From positions 124,001 to 188,000 of the forward strand of contig NZ_BIMD01000003.1 in NCBI RefSeq assembly GCF_004000905.1: a stretch of DNA of 64,000 nucleotides. Direction: 5' to 3'. The stretch is from Paenibacillus humicus NBRC 102415 (GTDB lineage Bacteria; Bacillota; Bacilli; Paenibacillales; Paenibacillaceae). Positions 32,861 to 40,903 of the stretch are shown one piece after another. Position 1 is the stretch's first letter; every line of letters starts with the position of its first letter. The notes beneath the pieces were generated by a model that was given only the letters and a program-made list of their open reading frames with translations, had not been told where the DNA came from and searched no databases. The translations under genes and the position numbers were made by a program.

Positions 32861-33777
32861 TATTCGATCTCGGCCAGACCTTCCTCCGATTCGAGCTCCT
32901 CGATCTCCATCTCCATAATTTTCAGCAGCCCGATCAGTTCCGGCAGCGTCACTTTATCGCCCTTCGGCTTGCAGTTCGCTTGCATGTATGCTGCCTGGGC
33001 TTCTTTGTCCATGATGCCGAGTCGTTTGAATGCAGTACTGATTTTGCCACGGACTTGTGCCATCTCGTTGACTTCTGCTGCCGGCTCCGGATCCTTAAGG
33101 GCTTTCGGTGATGAAGGCTTCTCGGATTCAACTTCGGCCGTAATGTCGCGGCGCTCATAGGCTGGCGTGCTGTCAGCAGAGTTTCCGCCGCTGCTGGTTG
33201 GTTCATCCTCTGCAACCTCGACACCGTACTGCCGCTTGAATGCCCGCTTGATAGCATGTTTCACGATCATGTCGTCGTAATAATCCTTCCACATGGCTCC
33301 GTTACGGCCTTTGAGCAGGTGCTCGACCTGGTCGTTGGTGATGATGACCGTGACATTCGGCGCGCTCTCGCGGTATGCCACGCAGTAGGCGCCGACCGTC
33401 TTGCCGCGCTGCATCGTCGTGATGCGATGGATTGGCTTGCCGGTCACAATGTCGACTTCAAATTCGTCGTTCTCTTTGACCTCATGAGCGATAAAGCCGG
33501 CGTATTGCGGGTGCTTCTTGGCGAGAGAGACAATGCCCTCGACGGCGATCTGGATGCTCATGACCGGGCCGTCCTTGCCGTTGTAGACGATGCAGTAGAT
33601 TTGATTTAGGAACGGATTGAGGCCGCTGCGGGCGCAGGTCTGGACGAAGAGAGCGAACTGCTCATCCGTGGTTCCTTTAGCGATCGTGCCTTTCAGGGTG
33701 GCGAGCTCAGTCATATTGAAGTTGCCGACGAGTGCTTCAGTGTTCAGGGCCGTGACGGCCGTTTTCGTGTTTGCCAT
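32860..33777 (-). CDS. recT: RecT/Bet-family single-strand annealing protein
   Basis: 305 aa. The core FALFVQTCARSGLNPFLNQI and the PVMSIQIAVEGIVSLAKKHP segment, with WKDYYDDMIVKHAIKRAFKR, are typical of RecT/Bet annealases. These bind single-stranded DNA and anneal complementary strands in phage recombination. The C-terminal part is acidic and disordered. It lies between the SbcC-like ATPase and the MBL gene. Confidence 0.9.
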   Translation of the reverse strand: MANTKTAVTALNTEALVGNFNMTELATLKGTIAKGTTDEQFALFVQTCARSGLNPFLNQIYCIVYNGKDGPVMSIQIAVEGIVSLAKKHPQYAGFIAHEVKENDEFEVDIVTGKPIHRITTMQRGKTVGAYCVAYRESAPNVTVIITNDQVEHLLKGRNGAMWKDYYDDMIVKHAIKRAFKRQYGVEVAEDEPTSSGGNSADSTPAYERRDITAEVESEKPSSPKALKDPEPAAEVNEMAQVRGKISTAFKRLGIMDKEAQAAYMQANCKPKGDKVTLPELIGLLKIMEMEIEELESEEGLAEIE

Positions 33778-33780
33778 GGG

Positions 33781-33975
33781 TTATTGTCCTCCTGCAGGTT
33801 GGAAGTGGTTGGTGAAGTACGGCGAGGATTTACGAACGTGGTGGCTGAATGCCGCTCCCTTGATATCGAGAATGATTTCATTATCGTCCTCGTAGTAAGG
33901 CTTGACCGTCTGGCCTTCGATGAGCATTGCGCCAGCGTCCGTGGCGATGACCTTGTATTGTTGCTGCGGCTTCAT
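33781..33975 (-). CDS. Small hypothetical protein (64 aa)
   Basis: Begins MKPQQQYKVIATDAGAMLIE and overlaps the ATPase stop by 4 nt. It lies 3 nt before recT. The composition is soluble beta-rich; no domain recognised. Confidence 0.55.
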   Translation of the reverse strand: MKPQQQYKVIATDAGAMLIEGQTVKPYYEDDNEIILDIKGAAFSHHVRKSSPYFTNHFQPAGGQ

Positions 33976-35504
33976 ACTTGAACCTCCGTGATTTGGATTT
34001 CGTTATGCTCGCCGACGACTCGGCACTCGATCAGTTGCCCTGCCGGCTGTTTGTACCGGACGATTGATTCGGCATTGTCCAGGAAGACCGGGCAGATGAC
34101 GCCGCTCTGCTGGCTCAGCACGTCGATCAGTTCCAAGCCGGCAACCGCCTGCTCGCCGCGGGAAAGCTTCCGGAATGGCTTGCCGTTCTGCTCAAGTTCG
34201 AAGAATGGCTTCTGCTCGCCGTCGCCCTTGTTCGTCTGGAACAGCTGTGGCTTGAGAGTGGTGAACAGGCCGGAAACTTTCTCGGCCATCATTTCGGCTT
34301 CCTTGGCACTGAAAGCTTTGATCGCGTCCAGGATGAAGACCGATTCCTGATAGCTCTCGTGCGTATTCTTTTCATGCTCCTCCGCCTGCTGCAGCTGCCC
34401 TGCCAGACGGTCCCGAGATCCGGCAGCATTCATGGCTGCGGCGATTGCGGAGCGTCGGCGGATCAGACCTTGATCTTCGGATGGGTCGATGTCTACAACG
34501 CTCAGCTCTGCCAGTTGCTGCCCGATTTCCGCGAACTTCCCTTTCAGCTCGTTGTACCGCCCCTTTACAGTGCTGAGTTCGCGCTCTTTGTGCTCAAGGA
34601 CAGCCTGCCGCGTATGCTCGTCCAAAGCTTGGCCGCATTTGTCGCAGTTGTCCTCGACAGGCGACTCCTTGAGCTCCTTGAAGTGCGCGGCCGCGTCATT
34701 CGCCCTGGCCTTGTATCCTTCTCGCTCACTCTGCAGCCTGGCTATCTTCCGATTGACCTCTCCAGCCTGCCGGCGCCGCTCATCCGATGCCGCCAGCTTT
34801 GCATCGATCTCGGCCAGCTCCGCCTCATACTGCGCCTGGTCACCGCTCGCTTCCTCCGGTGCCTCCGCCAGCTGCTCCTTGAGCGTCCGGACCCGTTCCT
34901 TGGCAGCAATGAGCGCTTTGTCCTGGCGGTTCTTGTTGTCAGCATGGGTGGCCTTCAGATCGTCGAGGTTCTTTTTTTTGAGCAGCTCAGCGAGTTTGTC
35001 GGCCTGCGGCTTCGGCAGCTCCGCAAGGACTTCCTTCTGCGCTGGAGCCGTCACATACCGCAGCAGCTGCGCCCGCTGGTCTTCCCATTTCTGGCTGAAG
35101 AAATATCCGGGACTGAACAGGGAGAGGAACAAGGATTTGTCGAAGAGGGACTCGGTGAGCTCCTTAAAGGCCGTCGCTTGCTTCGGCGTCTCATTGATGG
35201 CGTATTTCATTGTGCCCTTTTCGATATACCGGGAGAGCAGGATCGGCTTGCCGTCGACGGACAGTTCGAGATGGGCTTCGACACGGTCGTAATCGTAGGT
35301 GAGAGGCTCTGGTGAAAGTTGCTTGGTGAGCGTATTACCGAGCGGATCGACGCCGTAAAGCACCCAGGTGATGGCTTCGCCAATTGTGGACTTGCCAGCG
35401 CCGTTGGTGCCGGTGATGCGGAGGATCGGGGCGAAATTGACGGACAGCGCTTTGTGGGATTTGAAGTTGCGCAGCTGAAGGCGGGCGAACTGGATTGTCG
35501 TCAT
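33972..35504 (-). CDS. SbcC/Rad50-like SMC-type ATPase
   Basis: 510 aa. Walker A is GTNGAGKST near residues 33-41, a coiled-coil spans the middle, and a CxxC zinc-hook pair (NCDKCGQALDE) lies at its tip. The signature LSRGEQAVAGLELI and Walker B CPVFLDNAESI follow. It is shorter than cellular SbcC but complete in motifs. It should tether and process DNA ends with the RecT system. It overlaps the AbrB-like gene by 4 nt. Confidence 0.88.
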   Translation of the reverse strand: MTTIQFARLQLRNFKSHKALSVNFAPILRITGTNGAGKSTIGEAITWVLYGVDPLGNTLTKQLSPEPLTYDYDRVEAHLELSVDGKPILLSRYIEKGTMKYAINETPKQATAFKELTESLFDKSLFLSLFSPGYFFSQKWEDQRAQLLRYVTAPAQKEVLAELPKPQADKLAELLKKKNLDDLKATHADNKNRQDKALIAAKERVRTLKEQLAEAPEEASGDQAQYEAELAEIDAKLAASDERRRQAGEVNRKIARLQSEREGYKARANDAAAHFKELKESPVEDNCDKCGQALDEHTRQAVLEHKERELSTVKGRYNELKGKFAEIGQQLAELSVVDIDPSEDQGLIRRRSAIAAAMNAAGSRDRLAGQLQQAEEHEKNTHESYQESVFILDAIKAFSAKEAEMMAEKVSGLFTTLKPQLFQTNKGDGEQKPFFELEQNGKPFRKLSRGEQAVAGLELIDVLSQQSGVICPVFLDNAESIVRYKQPAGQLIECRVVGEHNEIQITEVQV

Positions 35505-35752
35505 GTGTTTACCTCAGCTTTAAGAGCAACCAGGCAACCGCGGCAGAGGTTCTTTTCTCCCACTCGTTTTGCGACCGTCTCTTCTCCACAGAAGCTGCAG
35601 CCTGGGCGGTACTTGCGGAGGATGATGCTTTCGCCGTCCACGAAGATTTCAAGCGGATCCTTTTCGGAGATCTCCAGTGTCCGGCGGAGTTCCATCGGGA
35701 TAACGACTCGTCCGAGCTCATCGATTTTACGGACAATACCTGTTGCTTTCAT
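35501..35752 (-). CDS. AbrB/SpoVT-like regulator with C-terminal zinc finger
   Basis: 83 aa from ATG 35752 (GGGAGTAGTG upstream). The N-terminal swapped-hairpin domain is clear (MKATGIVRKIDELGRVVIPM, LEIFVDGESIILRKY), as in the transition-state regulator AbrB. After it come C-x2-C and C-x2-C pairs (CSFCGEE, CRGC), which would bind zinc. It could influence host sporulation-timing genes or phage promoters. Confidence 0.88.
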   Translation of the reverse strand: MKATGIVRKIDELGRVVIPMELRRTLEISEKDPLEIFVDGESIILRKYRPGCSFCGEETVAKRVGEKNLCRGCLVALKAEVNT

Positions 35753-35784
35753 ATTTTTCACTACTCCCACATTAGATTTTTGTT

Positions 35785-35985
35785 TTACAGTGCTGTGACG
35801 TCCGATGCGCCGATCGATTCGGCCAAGCATCGCAGCGAGCAGTATTGATCGGCCCCATGCTTCCAAATCCTCTGGCCGGCATAGATTGGCTTCGAGCATT
35901 CAAGATTCTCGCACTCGTCGATCGGCCCCGGCTGGTGCTCCTGCGGATCCGGAAGTCCCTGTGCAAAGCGGTCAAGGCTAAGCAT
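35785..35985 (-). CDS. Small zinc-finger-like protein (66 aa)
   Basis: From ATG 35985 with GGAG 8 nt upstream, overlapping the XRE gene by 8 nt. Cysteines in ENLECSKPI and YCSLRCLAE form a C/C-x2-C pattern typical of small phage MYND/treble-clef proteins. Function unknown. Confidence 0.6.
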   Translation of the reverse strand: MLSLDRFAQGLPDPQEHQPGPIDECENLECSKPIYAGQRIWKHGADQYCSLRCLAESIGASDVTAL

Positions 35986-36316
35986 GCTGCTTCTCTCCAT
36001 TCAACCGGGCTTCAAGCGCATCGATTTTGGCTTTCAGTTCTGCCTGGATCGCCGGGCAGGGTTCGTCCAGCCATTGCATAAAGAGCCGCTGACGTTCGAT
36101 CTTCCGATCCAGCAAATAGTCCACCGTGACGTTTAGTGCGTCTGCCATAGCGGCAATCGTCTCGAGGTCGGGCTCTCTCCGTCCCAATTCGTAGTGGCTT
36201 AGGCTGGCACGGGTAAGCTTCATATTCTCAGCGGCAACTTCTTGGGTCCATCCAAGACGCTTCCGAATGTTGGAGATTCGCGCACCGACTCGGACTTTCA
36301 CCGGCGTACTGCTCAT
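35978..36316 (-). CDS. XRE-family transcriptional regulator
   Basis: 112 aa from ATG 36316 (ATGA overlap; AGGCAGGG upstream). The helix-turn-helix is VGARISNIRKRLGWTQEVAA through LTRASLSHYELGRREPDLET. The C-terminal helix (QAELKAKIDALEARL) may dimerise. It is embedded in the early operon and is thus probably a secondary regulator rather than the main repressor. Confidence 0.88.
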   Translation of the reverse strand: MSSTPVKVRVGARISNIRKRLGWTQEVAAENMKLTRASLSHYELGRREPDLETIAAMADALNVTVDYLLDRKIERQRLFMQWLDEPCPAIQAELKAKIDALEARLNGEKQHA

Positions 36317-36528
36317 GCTGCGTTCCCTGCCTTTCTCAGGTCGGCTTCGAGATCGGCAATCTCTTTGTCGAGCCAGCACTCGGCTGCTTCGAGGATCACA
36401 CCGGAGTAGCGGTAGGCTTTAAGCTGCTGGAGGTGCTTGACAATATCGGCTCTTGCATGCAATGGCATGTTAACCTGCCCCCTTAGATACTCAGCAAATT
36501 TGGTTGATTCGGTCGCGAATTGGTTCAT
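36313..36528 (-). CDS. Hypothetical phage protein (71 aa)
   Basis: Begins MNQFATESTKFAEYLRGQVN and is all helical. It is coupled by ATGA overlaps to the genes on both sides. No domain recognised. Confidence 0.6.
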   Translation of the reverse strand: MNQFATESTKFAEYLRGQVNMPLHARADIVKHLQQLKAYRYSGVILEAAECWLDKEIADLEADLRKAGNAA

Positions 36529-37205
36529 TGTGTAGTGGCCTCTGTATCCTCCTCTACCGATACCGTCACCTCGCGGAAGCGCAGCTTGATGTATTCCACA
36601 AGCACGAGATACTCCGCTGAATGCCGGCTGCCATTGTGACGATCGAGTACCGCAGTTTCAAACTCTCCCAGCGTGCCACGGAAGCAACCCCGAGTGACTT
36701 CGATCTCCCCTGTCTTGATCGTGTAAGCCGTCAACGTGCCAGATTCAGACCCGACGTAGGAAGCCCAGAAGATGTTCTTGCGGCTCTGAATCTGAGCATC
36801 GCCGAACACCCGAGCATTGCCAGACACCTGAGCATCGCCGGACACCCAAGCATTGCCGGACACCTGAGCATCGCCGAACACCCGAGCATTGCCGGACACC
36901 TGAGCATCGCCGGACACCCAAGCATTGCCGAACACCCGAGCATCGCCGAACACCCGAGCATCGCCGGACACCCGAGCATCGCCGGACACCCGAGCATCGC
37001 CGGACACCCGAGCATCGCCGGACACCTGAGCATCGCCGGACACCCAAGCATCGCCTTCTTGATCAAGGTTGCGATCCGACTCGACCCATCCACCGAGTTC
37101 ACCTTCTTCCACATCCAGTTCCTCGATATCACGCAGAGCCTTGATCTGGTAGAGCTTGACGCCAAAGAATTCTTTAACCGTTTCAGTCAGCATGTACTTT
37201 TTCAA
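36525..37205 (-). CDS. Hexapeptide-repeat (left-handed beta-helix-like) protein
   Basis: 226 aa. After 50 N-terminal residues come 15 consecutive hexads of the form G-[DN]-A-x-V-[SF] (residues 51-140), then a globular C-terminal part with RGCFRGTLGEFETAVLDRHN. The repeat fits a beta-helix, as in polymer-forming or acyltransferase-type folds. The repeat is encoded by near-identical 18-bp units, so its length may vary between strains. It is the first gene of a leftward run. Function unknown. Confidence 0.8.
   Translation of the reverse strand: MKKYMLTETVKEFFGVKLYQIKALRDIEELDVEEGELGGWVESDRNLDQEGDAWVSGDAQVSGDARVSGDARVSGDARVSGDARVFGDARVFGNAWVSGDAQVSGNARVFGDAQVSGNAWVSGDAQVSGNARVFGDAQIQSRKNIFWASYVGSESGTLTAYTIKTGEIEVTRGCFRGTLGEFETAVLDRHNGSRHSAEYLVLVEYIKLRFREVTVSVEEDTEATTQ
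36786..37055. repeat. 15 tandem 18-bp coding repeats
   Basis: Units such as GCATCGCCGGACACCCGA differ at a few positions (CGAACACC, TTGCCGG, CCAAGC, CTGAGC). They encode the hexads of the beta-helix protein. They are contiguous and in frame, so unequal recombination would add or remove whole hexads. Confidence 0.92.
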
Positions 37206-37326
37206 TTTGTTTTCCTCCTCGAAATTTGGTTCTTTAGCGAATCGTGTCGGAATGTATTCCTACAGGGGATCAGTACCAATCTGTTAATCTGGTTTTGTAC
37301 AGATTTCTAATCAGGAGTTGATAACG

Positions 37327-37590
37327 TTGAGTAAAAGCCTTGAAGAAATAGCTGCTGATTTGTCAGAGGAAATGCGAAGTGAATTCTATGAGCGCCTTAG
37401 AAAACGACTGTATGAGTACGATGAAATCGAAGTGTTGTTCGGGTTTAACGAAGGTGAACATAGAAATCCGGATATCGATGAGAAACTGAGACTTACAAGC
37501 GAAGAGCTTAGAATCCACTCGGAGCAGTTTACTGTTCGTCTGATGCAGCGTTTCTTCGCTACCCTTGGCGAGGTGCCGATCCTCGACTAA
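37327..37590 (+). CDS. Small helical protein on the opposite strand (87 aa)
   Basis: From TTG 37327 with AGGAG at 37312-37316. It begins MSKSLEEIAADLSEEMRSEF. It is transcribed away from the hexapeptide gene, from the 120-bp divergent spacer 37206-37326. The 3' end overlaps the convergent gene by 32 bp. A lone rightward gene inside the leftward early operon suggests separate control. No domain recognised. Confidence 0.55.
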   Translation: MSKSLEEIAADLSEEMRSEFYERLRKRLYEYDEIEVLFGFNEGEHRNPDIDEKLRLTSEELRIHSEQFTVRLMQRFFATLGEVPILD

Positions 37591-37840
37591 GCTTTTCAAT
37601 CCAGTCATCAACGGCGGCTCTATATTCCGCATTCGATCTTTCCTTTGCTGCCTCAAAGCGATCCTTGAAAGCATTCGGTTCTATCATGGCCGCATGGTAT
37701 AAGCAGACATGCTGTCGATCTGCCCATTCAGTTGCTTTGTAGGAGCAACCATCATGGCTGCATGTACCTTCTGGTTTGTCCTCCCTCACACGATCAACCG
37801 TCGCCCCCACAGCGGCGGTTTTTTCGTCCTTTTTGCTCAC
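37559..37840 (-). CDS. Small zinc-finger-like phage protein (93 aa)
   Basis: The middle CSHDGCSYKATEWADRQHVC with LYHA has a C-x4-C ... C-x2-H pattern that could bind zinc. The C-terminal helix is charged. It overlaps both neighbours by a few bases. Function unknown. Confidence 0.6.
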   Translation of the reverse strand: MSKKDEKTAAVGATVDRVREDKPEGTCSHDGCSYKATEWADRQHVCLYHAAMIEPNAFKDRFEAAKERSNAEYRAAVDDWIEKLSRGSAPRQG

Positions 37841-38088
37841 AGCATCGTCGCCTCCAGATCATCGATTTGCTTGCAGATGTTTTGGTGCCAGTCCATGTCG
37901 CCGGCTTCGTAGGCGATCAGGGATAGGCTTCTGAACTCGTCCATCTTGCGGATGAGCAATTGGTTAGCCTTGAGCAGCATTGTCAGCTCATCGCGCTCCT
38001 GCGAGGTCATGACCAGTTGCCCGTCCTTTTCGAGGCAGTAGTGCGTCAGCTCCGCCAGGCGCCGGTGGATCGGGGCGATGCCGATCAC
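37837..38088 (-). CDS. DUF7667-like helical phage protein
   Basis: 83 aa from GTG 38088, which overlaps the previous stop (GTGA). The pattern IHRRLAELTHYCLEKDGQLV then LLKANQLLIRKMDEFRSLSL and DMDWHQNICKQIDDLE is common in Paenibacillus phages. The role is unknown. Confidence 0.6.
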   Translation of the reverse strand: MIGIAPIHRRLAELTHYCLEKDGQLVMTSQERDELTMLLKANQLLIRKMDEFRSLSLIAYEAGDMDWHQNICKQIDDLEATML

Positions 38089-38522
38089 AGGAAGAACCCG
38101 TAGCAATCGTCGCAGATCAGGACGTCATCGGCTGGCACAGTGCCCGGCTTTTCATCGCATAGGTGGCAGAGTGGTGCAGGTTTGAGATAGAGGAAGCGCT
38201 GAGGGATTTCATATTTATTGATGAATGCGAGTCCTTCGTCGACTTGATGCTCTTTTGTTTCAGTGATCGAATTGAGGCTGAATTGAAGCTTGTACTTGTA
38301 CCAGAGGCAGCTGAACATGCTGCGCGAATACTTGCGATACGGTTCAGAGTCCTGTGGGCCGAGCGTCTTGATGACCAGCGCTTTCCCACAACCTCTGATC
38401 GCTTTCAGTTGATTTCGCGAGCATGGAATCCGGTTGCGAAGATCCTCATTCTCCTTTTTGAGTTTCGCATTCTCCGTCAATAATGATCGTGCGTCCAACT
38501 CGGTTGAACGTTCCTTCTCCAT
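38085..38522 (-). CDS. ORF6C-like phage protein with zinc-ribbon tail
   Basis: 145 aa, ATG after GAGGTGACC. The middle ([20 protein letters not shown] ... [19 protein letters not shown]) resembles the ORF6C domain. The end has two CxxC pairs (CHLCDE, CDDCYG). An N-terminal coiled-coil precedes it. It overlaps the DUF3102 gene by 77 nt. ORF6C proteins are thought to be phage DNA-binding regulators. Confidence 0.65.
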   Translation of the reverse strand: MEKERSTELDARSLLTENAKLKKENEDLRNRIPCSRNQLKAIRGCGKALVIKTLGPQDSEPYRKYSRSMFSCLWYKYKLQFSLNSITETKEHQVDEGLAFINKYEIPQRFLYLKPAPLCHLCDEKPGTVPADDVLICDDCYGFFL

Positions 38523-39441
38523 CCCTGGTCACCTCGATTTCATTGTCATTGAGAATCTTGCGATACCACGCTTTCTTATCAGCCAAGACCTTGTCTATTT
38601 CCGCGAAGAAATGGTCCATCATCTCAATTGCTTCCTTGCTCTCGGTGAACGACATGAAGTCTGCAAGGGCCGTTGATAGGTCGGTCATCAGCATCGCTGT
38701 GGCTCGGTTCATTGCCTTCCGCATGTCCTTCATCCAGACCACTCGGCGGTCGAAGTATGCGAGCTTTTCTTCATAGCTATCGCGCATGATGCGCAGTTTT
38801 TCTGATAGATCATTCCGCTCTTTCAAAAGATCGTCTATTTTCTTCCGTTGTTCTTCCGAGTACGGCGTTTCGGTCAATTGCTGGATACGAGCGTTCAACC
38901 TGATTCGAGCTTCATCCAATTCCGCAACTGACTGCCGCGCTTTCTTAAGGGATTTTTCTACTTCGTTCTTGGCTTCTTCAGCTGCTGCCTTGTCGGCTTC
39001 GGCTTCTTTTAGAGCCTTCTTCACTTCGCGCAGCTCGCGGACCGTCATTTCGTCCACGTTCTTCGATTCACCGCTTGATGGGATCGTGTGCGGCTGCTGG
39101 ATGAACTCTGCGCGGTCGATCGATTCCGGAAGTGAGAGCATTTCAAAAAGTTTCCCTGTTGGCAGATGCGACGTCGCATCTCCTAACTGTTCGAACGCTT
39201 GTATGAAGCGAGATGCGGTAGACGCATCGAACTGGCAATGATCTTTTGCCCATGATTTGAAACTGCCCGGAGCTAAATCATTATCCCTTACATGCTTGAG
39301 CCGCTTGCCGATTTCAAAGATCGACTGGCCGGCTACTTGCTTGTAGCTGTTGATTTCTGCGGTGATGACATTCAAATCAGTTGATAGGAGTTGATTGCTC
39401 AAGACTTGCTGCACCATCCTCTCCACTGCTAATTTCGACAA
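38446..39441 (-). CDS. DUF3102 coiled-coil phage protein
   Basis: 331 aa. The N-terminal DUF3102 domain ([20 protein letters not shown], then [20 protein letters not shown]) is followed by a long coiled-coil (about 135-240) and a C-terminal part. The TTG start at 39441 lacks a clear ribosome site; ATG 39417 is an alternative. It is the first gene after the second operator/promoter region and likely heads the leftward early operon. Relatives resemble nucleoid-associated or partition-like phage proteins, but the function is unproven. Confidence 0.8.
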   Translation of the reverse strand: MSKLAVERMVQQVLSNQLLSTDLNVITAEINSYKQVAGQSIFEIGKRLKHVRDNDLAPGSFKSWAKDHCQFDASTASRFIQAFEQLGDATSHLPTGKLFEMLSLPESIDRAEFIQQPHTIPSSGESKNVDEMTVRELREVKKALKEAEADKAAAEEAKNEVEKSLKKARQSVAELDEARIRLNARIQQLTETPYSEEQRKKIDDLLKERNDLSEKLRIMRDSYEEKLAYFDRRVVWMKDMRKAMNRATAMLMTDLSTALADFMSFTESKEAIEMMDHFFAEIDKVLADKKAWYRKILNDNEIEVTRDGEGTFNRVGRTIIIDGECETQKGE

Positions 39442-39534
39442 AACAAAGGACTTTCGGACTACAATAATTGCCGTTCCAGCTGATCATTTTGCCATATTTT
39501 ATGAAAATTTACGGACTGTTCGCATCTGTTCTCA

Positions 39535-39563
39535 TTGCGTGCATATAATGGACACTTTATAAT
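39535..39563 (+). promoter_or_regulatory. Rightward promoter-like sequence antisense to the cro-like gene
   Basis: TTGCGT (39535-39540), 17 bp, then TATAAT (39558-39563). It points right, through the cro-like gene in antisense and towards the repressor gene at 39984. The geometry recalls the lambda establishment promoter PRE. Sequence match only. Confidence 0.45.
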
Positions 39564-39594
39564 GAGGACAACTGAGGGCGTGCATTAAATGCAC
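39539..39594. promoter_or_regulatory. Operator pair at the second early promoter
   Basis: Two copies of a GTGCA-N5-TGCAC type element: GTGCATATAATGGACAC at 39539-39555 and the perfect palindrome GTGCATTAAATGCAC at 39580-39594. They share their sequence with the pair in the repressor/cro spacer. Confidence 0.65.
39542..39571 (-). promoter_or_regulatory. Leftward early promoter overlapped by an operator
   Basis: On the reverse strand TTGTCC (39571-39566) and TATATG (39547-39542) are 18 bp apart. The operator-like GTGCATATAATGGACAC (39539-39555) covers the -10. It would drive the DUF3102 gene and the early operon and be shut by the repressor. Confidence 0.6.
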
Positions 39595-39618
39595 ACTGTA
39601 GTGATGCCAAAGAAAGTA

Positions 39619-39852
39619 TTAATCGGCCAGGTCACCAAACAGTCTGTCCACTGTGGTGCCCAAGTAAGTTGCAAGACGGAAAGCAAACTTGAGTTCTGGG
39701 TTGCAGCGACCATTTTCAATGCTACGAATAAAGCTCTCACTAACATCCAAGTCAGTACCCATGCCGCGTTGAGACTTGCCCTTATGATGGCGAAGCTCTT
39801 GAAAGATAGTGCGTTTCACGATAACGCGAGCATCCGCTTTTCGTCTGGACAA
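39619..39852 (-). CDS. Cro-like XRE regulator
   Basis: 77 aa from TTG 39852 with GGAGG 8 nt upstream. The helix-turn-helix is FQELRHHKGKSQRGMGTDLD through VSESFIRSIENGRCNPELKF. It diverges from the repressor gene at 39984 across operators, the usual position of a Cro-like antirepressor in a leftward early region. Confidence 0.85.
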   Translation of the reverse strand: MSRRKADARVIVKRTIFQELRHHKGKSQRGMGTDLDVSESFIRSIENGRCNPELKFAFRLATYLGTTVDRLFGDLAD

Positions 39853-39892
39853 TGTATAAACCTCCTTTCATATGCATATGATATGAATGCGC

Positions 39893-39938
39893 GTGCATCT
39901 TTTGCACATCCAAATAATAGCATGTGCAAAAAGTACAC
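39893..39938. promoter_or_regulatory. Operator pair in the repressor/cro spacer
   Basis: GTGCATCTTTTGCAC (39893-39907) and GTGCAAAAAGTACAC (39924-39938) are imperfect palindromes of the same type as those at 39539 and 39580. The right one lies inside the spacer of the cro promoter and the left one at its expected transcription start. Confidence 0.65.
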
Positions 39939-39943
39939 GTCAA
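39914..39943 (-). promoter_or_regulatory. Promoter of the cro-like gene
   Basis: On the reverse strand TTGACG (39943-39938), 18 bp, then TATTAT (39919-39914). The operator 39924-39938 sits between the boxes, so repressor binding would block it. Confidence 0.7.
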
Positions 39944-39983
39944 CCACTCTTGCAAACTTTTTTTCGGGGACGGTGTATTTGTT

Positions 39984-40403
39984 TTGTCAAAGGAACTTAA
40001 AACTAAAGATCAACTAAGAAAAGAAGTAGGGAAACGTTTAAAAGAGTTACGATTGCAAAAAGGGAAAACTCAAGCGGATATTGCGGGGATATTGGGTCTG
40101 GATCGCGCTAGCGTATCTAATCACGAGATAGGGCGCGCCTTACCAAAAAAGGAAGAACTATTAGTGCTTGCGAAGTTCTATGGAACAACTACTGATTATA
40201 TTTTGGGGCATACCGACAACAAAGAAACTCCCGACCCATATGAAAATGAGCGGGAGTTTCTTACTGCCATTGATTTGTCCACGGACGAAGAAATTAAAAA
40301 TAGATTTATCTTTGAGATTGATGGTCAAGAAGTGACAGAAGAGGAATTTAAGCGGATGGTTGCTGCTGTACGATCGGAACGTCTGTACCGGAAGAACCCT
40401 TAG
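39984..40403 (+). CDS. CI-like XRE repressor
   Basis: 139 aa from TTG 39984 (the frame is open upstream but crosses the operators). The N-terminal helix-turn-helix is LRKEVGKRLKELRLQKGKTQ through LDRASVSNHEIGRALPKKEE. There is no peptidase domain, so it is not a LexA-type self-cleaving repressor. The C-terminal region is acidic. It diverges from the cro-like gene and most likely maintains lysogeny. How it is induced is not evident. Confidence 0.85.
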   Translation: MSKELKTKDQLRKEVGKRLKELRLQKGKTQADIAGILGLDRASVSNHEIGRALPKKEELLVLAKFYGTTTDYILGHTDNKETPDPYENEREFLTAIDLSTDEEIKNRFIFEIDGQEVTEEEFKRMVAAVRSERLYRKNP

Positions 40404-40620
40404 TAATTTCGATAAGGTTCTTGATGCCCAATAGTTCTTGCAGCTTTTTCAAATCGACGATCAGTTTTGCCGATATGACTTTTCACCCCTTGATGTCTCT
40501 TGGATAATATTATCAACTTGACTAAGATCAGTATATCAGAAAATGCGAACACTTTCGACATTAATGTGAATCATTATTCCAAGCCCTGCATGCATGTAAA
40601 TAAATACAAAGGAGAAAAAT

Positions 40621-40851
40621 ATGGCATTCCTGTTGGGGGAATGCCTGCTACTGAGTCGACTAAAAGAGGCAGGCCTTACCAGGTCAGAATTTGCCCGTAA
40701 AATGGAGGTTACTCCTGCCTATATCACAGGTCTGATTAAGGGCAAGGAGACGATGTCACTAGAATTCGCAATCAACAGCGCCGATATTTTGGATTGTCGA
40801 GTTACTGATTTGTACATCCTCCGAATGTCTAGTAGCAGGTATACCCGCTGA
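40621..40851 (+). CDS. Small XRE-family regulator
   Basis: 76 aa, ATG with AGGAG 6 nt upstream. The helix-turn-helix is LLSRLKEAGLTRSEFARKME through VTPAYITGLIKGKETMSLEF. It follows the repressor after a 217-bp spacer (40404-40620) in which I see no clear gene. It may modulate the lysogeny switch. A terminator follows. Confidence 0.78.
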   Translation: MAFLLGECLLLSRLKEAGLTRSEFARKMEVTPAYITGLIKGKETMSLEFAINSADILDCRVTDLYILRMSSSRYTR

Positions 40852-40903
40852 ATTTCAGCGGTCCCTGACAGCTATGTTTTTAAGCCATAGCTTAAAAAAT
40901 GAG

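Noticed and set aside
36786-37055. Tandem repeats as CRISPR
   Set aside because: The units are contiguous without spacers and encode a regular peptide repeat.
36621-37310. 229-aa rightward frame rich in HPSIAGHLSIAEH repeats
   Set aside because: It is the antisense of the hexad minisatellite; repeats with no stop in one strand often leave the other strand open. There is no ribosome site.
39589-40017. 142-aa rightward frame over the cro-like gene
   Set aside because: It crosses operators and promoters and is antisense to a clear XRE gene. A rightward transcript may exist, but not this protein.
40366-40480. Leftward frame (KKLQELLGIKNLIEITKGSS ...) antisense to the 3' end of the repressor
   Set aside because: It looks protein-like but begins with TTG lacking a ribosome site and overlaps the repressor gene. 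The evidence is too weak to call.
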